From: Cyanobacteria bacterium FACHB-DQ100 | GTDB lineage: Bacteria; Cyanobacteriota; Cyanobacteriia; Leptolyngbyales; Leptolyngbyaceae | Length of the DNA stretch: 64,000 nucleotides | Direction: 5' to 3' | Assembly: GCA_014695195.1 (NCBI GenBank) | Contig: JACJNW010000019.1 | Location: 62,001-126,000 of the forward strand | The notes under the pieces: model-generated | The model's database searches: none | Seen by the model: only the letters and a program-made list of their open reading frames with translations | Told to the model about the DNA's origin: nothing | In this document: piece after piece, positions 8,656-17,741 of the stretch | Layout of the letters: the number at the start of each line of letters is the position of its first letter | How positions within the stretch are numbered: position 1 is the stretch's first letter | Made by a program: the position numbers and the translations under genes

Positions 8656-11007
8656 ATGAATTCCCTTCGCTCTTGGATGCAACAATTTCAGCGAATTTGT
8701 AGCGAAGGAGAAAAACATCTCCATCACTCTGCCTCCGTGCGATCGCTCAAGCGCGTTAGTGGGCTGCGAAAACAACTCGCGCACAAGCCTGCGATTCCAA
8801 CGCCCATCCTGATCATCGCCACCTCGATCGTATTTACAGGCGCATTGGGACGACAGTTTTATAATCAACCCCGGTTGAGCGTGGGCAAAATCGCCCCTGA
8901 AACGATCGAGGCTCCCAGCGATGCTGCCGTTGAAAATCAACAAGCGACCGAGGAACGGCGCAGAACTGCTCGCGATACCCTAATGCCAATGTTAAGACTG
9001 GATGCGCTCGCCTCAAATCAGTCTCGACACGCCGTACAAGCCCAGCTCGCAAAAGGAGTCACATTACGGCAGCAGCTTGGACAATTTCCATACATCGAAT
9101 CGCAAATACTTTCAGAATCCGCTCAGCAATACTTACGCAAAGCGAAAGATTGGGAATGGGAAATAGTGATTGCTGCAACTCAGGATCGCACGAATCACCT
9201 GAGCACTCAGCTCAATGATGCCATTCAGCGCCAAGCGACGATCGAACTCATTCGCTACCGCAATCAAAATTCAGCCGAGCGCTTATCTAGCCTGATTCGT
9301 CAGATTACGATGGTGCGACAACGCTATGCGACGACGATCGGGCTGATTCAACCGCCGTATGATTCGACGGTGCTAGAGATTTCTGATCCGATGTGGCAGA
9401 AGACCCAAAGCGAAGTCATGCAAATTGTCGATCGAATGCTAGCGCAGGGGATTGCACCTGGACTGTCTCCAGACCAGCTTGAAACCGCGATCGAGCGCAA
9501 CGTCGAAGACACAATGCCACCAGAAACCAGAGCGATCGCAACGAAATTGTTGCTGGCTTCGCTAAAGCCCAATTTAACGCGCGATGATGAACAAACTCAT
9601 GTGCAAGCTGAAAAAGCGGCGCAAGACGTTAAACCTGTGATGATCGAAATCCGGCAGGGAGAAACGATCGTTACCAGTGGACAAGTTATTTCAGCCCGTG
9701 ATTTCATCTTGCTGGACTACTTCAACCTGAGCCGGCGCGAAACCAATTGGTTTGGTCTGATTGTGTTTGGTGGATTAGTTACTGGAACAGTCACGATCTT
9801 TTGGAGATTAGAGCAGCGCTATCATCCCAAAGGACTACGATATCGAGACTATTGGCTGGTGGGATTAATGTGTCTTAGTACCCCGTTGATGGTGATGATT
9901 AATGCACCTTCGACAAATTTACCGGCGATCGGGTTTTTGATGGGCACATTTTACGGCTCGGTGTTGGCAGTGACCGGAGTAGGATTGCTGACGGTGATGT
10001 TACCGATCGGCATGGGATTGGGGGCAATGCAATGGATTCCTAGTGCAGCAGCCGGATTAATTGTGGCAGCTTTGGCGGCGCGAGTGCGATCGCGTGAGGA
10101 GCTAGCTTTGCTGGGATTAGGTGTAGGACTAACTCAAGGATTACTCTATCTATTGTTAGGTGCAGTGTCGGGAATGAGTTTGTATGGTCTGATCGGTCGG
10201 GTCGGACTTGAAGCATTGTTAGGGTTAGCCTGGAGCATTGTCGCGATCGGGATTAGCCCTTATCTAGAGCACTTGTTTGATGTTGTGACTACTTTACGCT
10301 TGGTTGAACTTGCAAATCCTAATCGATCCTTGCTCAAACGCTTAGCTGCTGAGACTCCCGGAACCTTTCAACATACTTTGTTTGTGGCAAATCTAGCAGA
10401 AGCTGCCGCACGAGAATTAGGCTGCAATGTTGAACTTACTAGAGCCGGAACGCTTTATCACGACATTGGTAAGATGCACGACCCCCTAGGATTTATCGAG
10501 AACCAAATGGGCGGTGTGAACAAGCATGATGCGATCGATGACCCGTGGAGGAGTGCAGCGATCATTAAAAAGCACGTCACGGAAGGAATTGTGATGGCAC
10601 GTCGAGCCAGATTACCCAAGGCAGTACAAGCTTTTATTCCTGAGCATCAAGGTACGATGACGATCGCGTATTTCTACCATCAAGCCCAACAACAAGCGAA
10701 ACTTGATCCTGAGATCAAAGTCAATGAGGCGGATTTTCGCTATGACGGCCCTGCACCGCAGTCTCGTGAAACTGGGATTGTAATGTTAGCCGATTCTTGT
10801 GAAGCAGCTTTGCGATCGCTCAAAGATGCCACACCCGAAGAAGCCTTGAACATGATCAATAAGATTCTGTCCGCACGATGGAAAGATGGTCAATTAGATG
10901 AATCGGGACTCACACGATCGCAGATGAGTACGATCGCGCAAGTGTTTGTTCAAGTGTGGCAACAATCCAACCATCAGCGCATTGTGTATCCAAAGGTGAA
11001 GTCTTAG
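8656..11007 (+). CDS. 7TM receptor-type HD phosphohydrolase (PgpH-like)
   Basis: The protein (about 783 residues) has one N-terminal membrane helix, an extracytoplasmic 7TMR-HDED region (about 60-350), seven membrane helices (about 365-560) and a cytoplasmic HD domain with HTLFVANLAE, LYHDIGKMHDP and later EHQGT. PgpH homologues in Firmicutes hydrolyse cyclic di-AMP, so a similar role in second-messenger turnover is likely but inferred. The frame opens at a GTG at 8641; I prefer the ATG at 8656, which has AGGTGG about 11 bases upstream, but either is possible. Its stop codon abuts that of the convergent gene at 11008. Confidence 0.88.
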   Translation: MNSLRSWMQQFQRICSEGEKHLHHSASVRSLKRVSGLRKQLAHKPAIPTPILIIATSIVFTGALGRQFYNQPRLSVGKIAPETIEAPSDAAVENQQATEERRRTARDTLMPMLRLDALASNQSRHAVQAQLAKGVTLRQQLGQFPYIESQILSESAQQYLRKAKDWEWEIVIAATQDRTNHLSTQLNDAIQRQATIELIRYRNQNSAERLSSLIRQITMVRQRYATTIGLIQPPYDSTVLEISDPMWQKTQSEVMQIVDRMLAQGIAPGLSPDQLETAIERNVEDTMPPETRAIATKLLLASLKPNLTRDDEQTHVQAEKAAQDVKPVMIEIRQGETIVTSGQVISARDFILLDYFNLSRRETNWFGLIVFGGLVTGTVTIFWRLEQRYHPKGLRYRDYWLVGLMCLSTPLMVMINAPSTNLPAIGFLMGTFYGSVLAVTGVGLLTVMLPIGMGLGAMQWIPSAAAGLIVAALAARVRSREELALLGLGVGLTQGLLYLLLGAVSGMSLYGLIGRVGLEALLGLAWSIVAIGISPYLEHLFDVVTTLRLVELANPNRSLLKRLAAETPGTFQHTLFVANLAEAAARELGCNVELTRAGTLYHDIGKMHDPLGFIENQMGGVNKHDAIDDPWRSAAIIKKHVTEGIVMARRARLPKAVQAFIPEHQGTMTIAYFYHQAQQQAKLDPEIKVNEADFRYDGPAPQSRETGIVMLADSCEAALRSLKDATPEEALNMINKILSARWKDGQLDESGLTRSQMSTIAQVFVQVWQQSNHQRIVYPKVKS

Positions 11008-11628
11008 CTATTTCATTGCGCCCATTGTAGTTTTCCAAGCAAGCTCTTTGCACAGCACAATTAATGCTCTTTCTTCGGCTCCCTGAAATAGCTTGGATTC
11101 GATTAGTTCTTCTAGCACTTGATGGGTTAACTGTTCCGAGAACGTTCCGCCACAGTGCAGTAAATGACTGTAGTAACAGAACTGCGATCGGCCCATCTTA
11201 TTCAGGTGAAAGTGATAGATCTCTTCCCAAGTCATTCTCTGTACAGGGGTATTCACCGGAACGACCACACGCGGAATGCCTTGAATTCCGTATCGTCTAC
11301 CGTTATGAGTATCTAGCTCTCCCACCAAAACCGTCCAGAGCAGCGTCCGAACTTCTTGCACTTGATCCGGTGTGAACAATGGATCAGGCTCACTGGTCAA
11401 GCGAATTCCAGAATTGAGAAACAGTGGATTGAATAACTGCGAATTGTAGACAATTCCTACTGCCCAATGGCGCGAACTACCCCCATTTCGCGACTCATCT
11501 TCGAGCTTGACGAATGTTCCAAAGCCATAATCATCAGGCAGTGGAGCTTCGGCAAAATCCATTACATCATCTACCTGCACAATGTAATCACAATGAGAAT
11601 TCGACTTCACCACTTTGCCTAATCGCAT
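11008..11628 (-). CDS. Conserved cyanobacterial protein, possible HAS-barrel N-domain
   Basis: This 206-residue protein has an N-terminal beta-rich region (MRLGKVVKSNSHCDYIVQV onward) that resembles the HAS-barrel found in HerA-type and other ATPases, but there is no nucleotide-binding motif after it. The C-terminal half is probably helical (LTHQVLEELIESKL, then ALIVLCKELAWKTTMG). I start at the second ATG because GAGGAG lies 7 bases upstream; an ATG six codons earlier lacks a binding site. Function is unknown, and the HAS-barrel assignment comes from memory of the pattern only. Confidence 0.75.
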   Translation of the reverse strand: MRLGKVVKSNSHCDYIVQVDDVMDFAEAPLPDDYGFGTFVKLEDESRNGGSSRHWAVGIVYNSQLFNPLFLNSGIRLTSEPDPLFTPDQVQEVRTLLWTVLVGELDTHNGRRYGIQGIPRVVVPVNTPVQRMTWEEIYHFHLNKMGRSQFCYYSHLLHCGGTFSEQLTHQVLEELIESKLFQGAEERALIVLCKELAWKTTMGAMK

Positions 11629-11781
11629 AGCCTTCTCCTCGCTCATTCACTGGCATTTTACAGTGATGTGAGTTTTTGTACTATCAAATTTTGATCATTT
11701 TGTCCCAACCTGAATCACTCCTGTCTCTACCACTGTGCGATAAGATGAATCTTTGCTTGTATACGTCACCACATCACTACC

Positions 11782-13185
11782 ATGAGTACCGGGACATTGT
11801 TCGATAAGGTTTGGGACTTGCACACCGTCGGGATTCTGCCATCGGGACAAACTCAGCTTTTCATCGGGCTACATCTCATTCATGAAGTCACCAGTCCACA
11901 GGCGTTTTCGATGCTGCGAGAGCGCGGACTGAAAGTGCTTTTTCCCGATCGCACAGTCGCAACCGTTGACCACATTATTCCCACCGACAATCAAGCCCGT
12001 CCGTTTCTCGATTCACTTGCTGAAGAAATGCTGCAAGAACTTGAGAAAAATACTCAATCGAACAATATTCGCTTTTATCCGGTTGGCTCTGGCAGTCAAG
12101 GCATTGTTCACGTCATTGCACCCGAACAAGGACTCACTCAGCCCGGAATGACGATCGCTTGTGGAGATAGCCACACCTCGACCCATGGAGCATTCGGCGC
12201 GATCGCATTCGGTATCGGAACGAGTCAAGTCCGCGATGTGCTTGCCTCTCAAACCCTAGCGCTCTCTAAGCTCAAGGTCAGAAAAATCGAAGTCAATGGC
12301 AAGCTCAATCCAGGCGTATATGCCAAAGATGTCATTCTGCACATCATTCGCAAACTTGGCGTGAAAGGTGGAGTCGGTTACGCTTACGAGTTCGCAGGTA
12401 CAACCTTCGAGCAAATGAGCATGGAAGAGCGCATGACCGTTTGCAATATGTCGATCGAAGGCGGCGCACGCTGCGGCTATGTAAATCCCGATCCAACGAC
12501 TTACGACTATCTCAAAGGGCGTGAGTTTGCACCCAAAGGCGAAGAATGGGACAAAGCTGTGTCCTGGTGGAACAGTCTCCGCAGTGATGCCGATGCTGTT
12601 TACGATGATGTTGTTGTTTTTGATGCGGCTGATATTACTCCAACTGTGACTTGGGGGATTACTCCGGGACAGGGAATTGGTGTAACCGAAACGGTTCCTA
12701 CTCCAGAGGTAATGCCGGACGACGAAAGAGCGATCGCGCTTGAAGCCTATCAATACATGGATCTCAAACCGGGCGAACCCCTTCAGGGAACTAAAATCGA
12801 TGTCTGCTTTATCGGAAGCTGCACGAACGGACGAATTTCTGATTTGCGCGAAGCAGCGCGAGTGGCTCAAGGGCGGCGCGTTGCTGAGGGCGTGAAAGCG
12901 TTTGTGGTGCCGGGATCGGAACGAGTGAAATCCCAAGCTGAGCAGGAAGGACTCGATCGCATCTTTGTGGAAGCCGGATTCGAGTGGCGTGAACCTGGAT
13001 GCTCGATGTGTTTAGCGATGAACCCCGACAAACTGCAAGGGCGGCAAATCAGCGCGTCCTCATCGAATCGGAACTTCAAAGGACGACAGGGATCAGCATC
13101 AGGTCGCACGTTGTTAATGAGTCCCGCAATGGTTGCAGCCGCCGCAATTACCGGGAAAGTAACGGACGTGCGCGAATTGATGTAG
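11782..13185 (+). CDS. leuC: 3-isopropylmalate dehydratase large subunit
   Basis: LeuC with LeuD isomerises 2- to 3-isopropylmalate in leucine synthesis. The 467-residue length and the 4Fe-4S ligands fit: Cys in [14 protein letters not shown], and two in [12 protein letters not shown]. Substrate-binding motifs [13 protein letters not shown] and NRNFKGRQG are intact. In many cyanobacteria leuD follows directly; here about 400 bp of decayed DNA follows, so leuD must lie elsewhere. A hairpin at 13201-13242 may end the transcript. Confidence 0.97.
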   Translation: MSTGTLFDKVWDLHTVGILPSGQTQLFIGLHLIHEVTSPQAFSMLRERGLKVLFPDRTVATVDHIIPTDNQARPFLDSLAEEMLQELEKNTQSNNIRFYPVGSGSQGIVHVIAPEQGLTQPGMTIACGDSHTSTHGAFGAIAFGIGTSQVRDVLASQTLALSKLKVRKIEVNGKLNPGVYAKDVILHIIRKLGVKGGVGYAYEFAGTTFEQMSMEERMTVCNMSIEGGARCGYVNPDPTTYDYLKGREFAPKGEEWDKAVSWWNSLRSDADAVYDDVVVFDAADITPTVTWGITPGQGIGVTETVPTPEVMPDDERAIALEAYQYMDLKPGEPLQGTKIDVCFIGSCTNGRISDLREAARVAQGRRVAEGVKAFVVPGSERVKSQAEQEGLDRIFVEAGFEWREPGCSMCLAMNPDKLQGRQISASSSNRNFKGRQGSASGRTLLMSPAMVAAAAITGKVTDVRELM

Positions 13186-13200
13186 TGGAACGAGGACGCA

Positions 13201-13242
13201 GTGCAAACCGAAACGATCGTCAAAAGGTCGGTTCGGTTGCAC
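13201..13242 (+). terminator. Hairpin after leuC
   Basis: GTGCAAACCGAA pairs with TTCGGTTGCAC with one bulged base. There is no T-run, so termination strength is uncertain. Confidence 0.5.
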
Positions 13243-13253
13243 AACAATACAGG

Positions 13254-13269
13254 GATTGGTGCACCAATC
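13254..13269. repeat. 16-bp perfect palindrome
   Basis: GATTGGTGCACCAATC is its own reverse complement. It lies 12 bases after the leuC hairpin. It could be a binding site for a dimeric regulator, or chance. Confidence 0.5.
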
Positions 13270-13588
13270 AATGGCTCAGGCTGAAGAGCATAAAGGGGGG
13301 TTGTCTTCGTTGCTATTCTGCCTCTGAATAGAACAAACGACATTAAAATGAGCTACGAACAGCAAATTATTGATTTCTACAACACCAGAGCAAATTGCGA
13401 TAATAATGTAATACCAAATCAATGAGACAATTCACCCAAATTTGTCATAGCCATTACCACCGCTTTCTTTGAGTGTACTCAATTTGGGTTTACCGTCACA
13501 GTTTGCAAATCCATCTTCTGATCAGTATGTCCTGTTGTTCCCTCGTGTTAGCCTCAAACAAATAGGGAAGGGCAATTAGGGAAGGGCA
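13270..13588. other. Decayed intergenic stretch after leuC
   Basis: It holds a truncated gene start at 13348 and a tandem duplication of the next gene's ribosome-binding site at 13563-13590. Otherwise I see no coding frame. Confidence 0.5.
13348..13425 (+). pseudogene. Possible N-terminal remnant of a SAM methyltransferase
   Basis: A 25-codon frame reads MSYEQQIIDFYNTRANCDNN before it degenerates. The pattern FYNTRxxYDN resembles the start of class I SAM-dependent methyltransferases as I remember them (FYNxRxxYDNxF). The rest of the gene is missing. The identification is weak because only about 20 residues remain. Confidence 0.35.
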
Positions 13589-13590
13589 AT
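13563..13590 (+). repeat. 14-bp tandem duplication over the GDSL gene start
   Basis: TAGGGAAGGGCAAT occurs twice in a row (13563-13576 and 13577-13590). The second copy supplies both the GGGAAGGG binding site and the first two bases of the ATG at 13589. Confidence 0.85.
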
Positions 13591-14305
13591 GGCTCCAGTT
13601 CAATTCCCACGACGACGGTTTATGCAAGCGATCGCAGGGACAAGTGTCCTAGCCCTGTTAGGCTGCACACGAGAACAAACCATGGTAACGCTGTACACGT
13701 TTGGCGATTCGATTCTCGATTGTGGACGATACAACGAGTCTGGAGTTCACCCAGGGCAACTGCTCGTTCAGAATGATGATCGTTTGTTTCCCGAATTTCA
13801 GGGTCAGGATCTTGCATCACGCGGTCCGGCTCGCCTTGACCATCGTGCCCGTGATGGTGCAACTGTAGAAGGGCTACAGTTGCAAGTCCAGGGATTGCAG
13901 GTTCAAGAACCTGCCATTGCTTTAATCACGATCGGGGGTAATGATCTTCTGGGTGGATTAATCGGCGATCGGGGCGTAGGCATGACAACCTTTGCCAACG
14001 CGCTTGACTGCTTCGTGCAGCAGTTACCCATTCGTCCAGTTCTGCTGGGCAATGTGTATGACCCTACACTGGGCGATGACAATCGAAATTTCTTAGGCAT
14101 TGAGGCAAAAGTTGCTCGCAAAAATCTTGAGCGCATGAACAGGGCGGTTGCAGACATTGCCCACCGCTACGGGCAACTAATCGATCTCCACGCTCATTTT
14201 CTGAGTGGTGACTTATCCTGGTTCACAGCCACGATCGAGCCAAGTCTAAAGGGTGCATCGGAAGTACGACGCGCCTTTCTTCCCTATGTCCTGCGGATAC
14301 GTTAA
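13589..14305 (+). CDS. SGNH/GDSL-family hydrolase, predicted Tat lipoprotein
   Basis: The first 25 residues hold twin arginines (PRRRFMQA) and a lipobox (LALLGC), so the protein is probably exported folded and lipid-anchored. The GDSL blocks are TFGDSILDCGR (nucleophile Ser) and TIGGNDLLGG (oxyanion-hole Gly and Asn). The usual final DxxH block is not obvious; its place near the C-terminus reads TIEPSLKGASEVRRAF, with no His, although IDLHAH lies shortly before. The catalytic state is therefore uncertain. Substrate is unknown; the family includes lipases, esterases and acyl-carbohydrate esterases. Confidence 0.8.
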   Translation: MAPVQFPRRRFMQAIAGTSVLALLGCTREQTMVTLYTFGDSILDCGRYNESGVHPGQLLVQNDDRLFPEFQGQDLASRGPARLDHRARDGATVEGLQLQVQGLQVQEPAIALITIGGNDLLGGLIGDRGVGMTTFANALDCFVQQLPIRPVLLGNVYDPTLGDDNRNFLGIEAKVARKNLERMNRAVADIAHRYGQLIDLHAHFLSGDLSWFTATIEPSLKGASEVRRAFLPYVLRIR

Positions 14306-14777
14306 CTAACAGCAAGCGATGAATGGTGGATAGACTCTGCATTATCGATCACGGTGGTAACGACAAGTCAAAACGCCAATAAAATCAATACTTTTGAGCG
14401 TTACCACCTCTACAATTAAGGTGGTAACAGGTGGTAACAGGCGTAATCCTAATTAGCTGAGCGCAATACCTGAAATCTACTAATCGCAAGGATTTAACAG
14501 GGTTACCACCTCGCAATCTAAGTGTTACCACCTCTGAAGGCATGATCGCGCTTCTGCTAACAGTTGCACCCCCTACAGAAGCGCGATCGCGCCAAACAGA
14601 AAGAGGTTTTCCTGCAAAGCGGATCAAGTAGCAGGCAATCGTTACATCAAGCAACGATCGCTTCCGTTATCGCGATAGGCTCCTGAACCGTTACAAACGA
14701 TGAGACTTGGTTCGGCAGGACAGCCCGGCATGGGATGATATCACTATCTAGAGTCTTGAGCATTCATCCTCGATCAC
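14306..14777. other. Non-coding stretch with repeated GTTACCACC motif
   Basis: No convincing gene. Six exact copies of the 9-mer GGTGGTAAC or its complement lie between 14353 and 14532. The right part contains a HIP1 octamer and nothing else I can name. Confidence 0.6.
14353..14532. repeat. Cluster of six GGTGGTAAC / GTTACCACC motifs
   Basis: Plus-strand copies start at 14353, 14420 and 14430; minus-strand copies start at 14400, 14512 and 14524. Two are spaced 10 bp apart and two 12 bp, close to one helical turn. The pair at 14400 and 14420 forms an inverted repeat, GTTACCACCT and AGGTGGTAAC. The arrangement suggests a protein-binding array or a decayed repeat. Confidence 0.7.
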
Positions 14778-15308
14778 ATGGCTAGAATTCCCGTCTTCCG
14801 CGCTGGTAACCAATTGCTGAAAGTCCGTTTCATCATGCTGTTGTCACTCGCTACCTTGGTTGGAACTACATACGCAGGCGCCAATTTAGTGCAGCATTAT
14901 GGTGAGGCTCCAGGAGATGGTGGCAGGTTAAAACCGCTGCCGGAACGAATCGCGATCGGTGCTTTTGTTGGGAGTCTCGGTGCTGTCTTCGCGGGCAGTA
15001 TGTGGCTGTATGGCAAGTTCTATGTGGCTAGCATTGACTTTGATGATACCGAACAGAACCTTTACCTGAACACGGTAGAATTTTTCGGCACCAAACGCCA
15101 TGAGATTGAACTCTCGAACGTGCTTGAGAGTGAAGAGCGTACAGGGCAATTTGATTTGACTGCTTTCGACCCCGCTTCTATTTCTGTCAATGCCCCTTGG
15201 AAGTCAGTCCGTTTAGCAGGGTGGAGGTTGCCCATGATCATCGATAGGCAAGGTGAAATCTTGCAGCCAGCGTTGTTTGAGAAGCTTTTTGAGGATGGAA
15301 GCGATTGA
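14778..15308 (+). CDS. Hypothetical membrane protein, two TM segments
   Basis: The 176-residue protein has hydrophobic helices near residues 17-35 (FIMLLSLATLVGTTYAG) and 60-80 (IAIGAFVGSLGAVFAGSMW), then a soluble, beta-rich C-terminal part (YVASIDFDDTEQNLYLNTV onward). The layout, two helices followed by a PH-like beta domain, is seen in several small membrane proteins of unknown function. I do not recognise the family. Its stop lies 6 bases before the broken transposase frame. Confidence 0.65.
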   Translation: MARIPVFRAGNQLLKVRFIMLLSLATLVGTTYAGANLVQHYGEAPGDGGRLKPLPERIAIGAFVGSLGAVFAGSMWLYGKFYVASIDFDDTEQNLYLNTVEFFGTKRHEIELSNVLESEERTGQFDLTAFDPASISVNAPWKSVRLAGWRLPMIIDRQGEILQPALFEKLFEDGSD

Positions 15309-15314
15309 GAGGTA

Positions 15315-15616
15315 GAGTCTAGAGAAGCTGAAAGCGAAGTCTATGTCGATGCCGCCTACACCGACTATCAAGCTGAAGATGACCTCAAGAACACCGAAGA
15401 AATTTGCTTGCAGGTCGCCCGCAAACGCAATTCCACTCGTCCCGATTTCCCTGCCTTGGCATACATCCAGCAAACGACCCGTCATGCCATCGAAACGGTC
15501 TTTAGTCAGATTACGCTGCGCTTCCCGAAGTCCATTCATGCTGTGACAATGGCTTTCTGCCCAAACTCACTGCATTCATCTTCGTCCAAACGCTCGAATC
15601 TGCTTTCATGCCATAA
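15315..15616 (+). pseudogene. IS982-family transposase, C-terminal remnant with frameshift
   Basis: The frame starting at 15315 reads YVDAAYTDYQAEDD, then LQVARKRNSTRPD and RHAIETVFSQITLRFPKSIHAVT, matching the C-terminal third of IS982-type DDE transposases as I know them. After position 15548 the reading shifts and continues in another frame as GFLPKLTAFIFVQTLES to a stop at 15616. The N-terminal two thirds are gone, so the element is dead. Confidence 0.75.
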
Positions 15617-15893
15617 CCAGAAGTATCAGCGACGACCTGCATCGTTCTCATTGCTGCCAGGACGGGCTAGTTTTCATGACCATTTCTCTGCCAGTAGCCC
15701 TCCTTCCTTGAACTCGCAACTTGGGTTAGTAGAAGTATTTCAAAAAATGGGCTGAAACAGAAGTGGAAATCAACGGTTCTTAATTCTGGGCTTAAATCTC
15801 TGGAAAATAGCGACCATTTTAGAGCATTTCAAGGATTGCCTAAGATTGCTCATATCGGGCTTTAGCCTTACTGTATATAGGTTTTGAGTGTTA
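15617..15893. other. Remainder of IS remnant and intergenic DNA before tRNA
   Basis: CTCGCAACTTGGGT at 15713-15726 could be the right terminal inverted repeat of the IS982-type element, but the left end is missing, so this cannot be confirmed within the window. The rest up to the tRNA shows no gene. Confidence 0.35.
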
Positions 15894-15967
<74 letters not shown>

Positions 15968-16005
15968 GGATGAGTGGCATTATAGCAATCTCATCTAAAA
16001 CGGGA

Positions 16006-16242
16006 TTAGTGATGTAAGAAATGTTCGAGAAAGCGCGAAAAGAAAGCCGCGATCGCACCAAAGAAATGAGAGCCATCACCGGGTTCTGCGCCGATCAGTC
16101 CGTTTCCGATCGCTTCACTCACAGGCGTATAATCTACAGGTTCGGAATTGCGAGATTTGAGCGATCGCCCAATCAGTTCCCCCAGCGAAATCAACCCTAA
16201 AACCATCAATACAACTACAGCAAACACGAGCAAGTTTTGCAT
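16006..16242 (-). CDS. Small membrane protein of unknown function
   Basis: 78 residues from the ATG at 16242, which has a strong AAGGAGG 6 bases upstream. An N-terminal helix (NLLVFAVVVLMVLGLISLG) anchors it. The tail contains FFGAIAAFFSRFLEHFLHH, an amphipathic, His-rich end. The ribosome-binding site overlaps the end of the tocopherol cyclase gene, so the two are translated from one transcript. No family recognised. Confidence 0.75.
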   Translation of the reverse strand: MQNLLVFAVVVLMVLGLISLGELIGRSLKSRNSEPVDYTPVSEAIGNGLIGAEPGDGSHFFGAIAAFFSRFLEHFLHH

Positions 16243-16253
16243 GATTGTCCTCC

Positions 16254-17604
<1,351 letters not shown>

Positions 17605-17741
17605 GATTCTATTTTGAGCGATCGTCTAATAATTTGGGATCAATTTGATCCTAGAAGAATTCGATCGTTTTTCCAATGCTGCCAAGACATTTCGGCGAAA
17701 CGCCTCAGCAGCATTGACCGCATCACTATTGACCGCATCAC

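Noticed and set aside
12256-12936. 226-codon minus-strand frame opposite leuC
   Set aside because: leuC is complete with all cluster ligands, and the antisense frame has no start signal or protein-like pattern.
14385-14654. 89-codon minus-strand frame
   Set aside because: It covers the repeated GTTACCACC motifs, has low-complexity composition, no ribosome-binding site and no family pattern.
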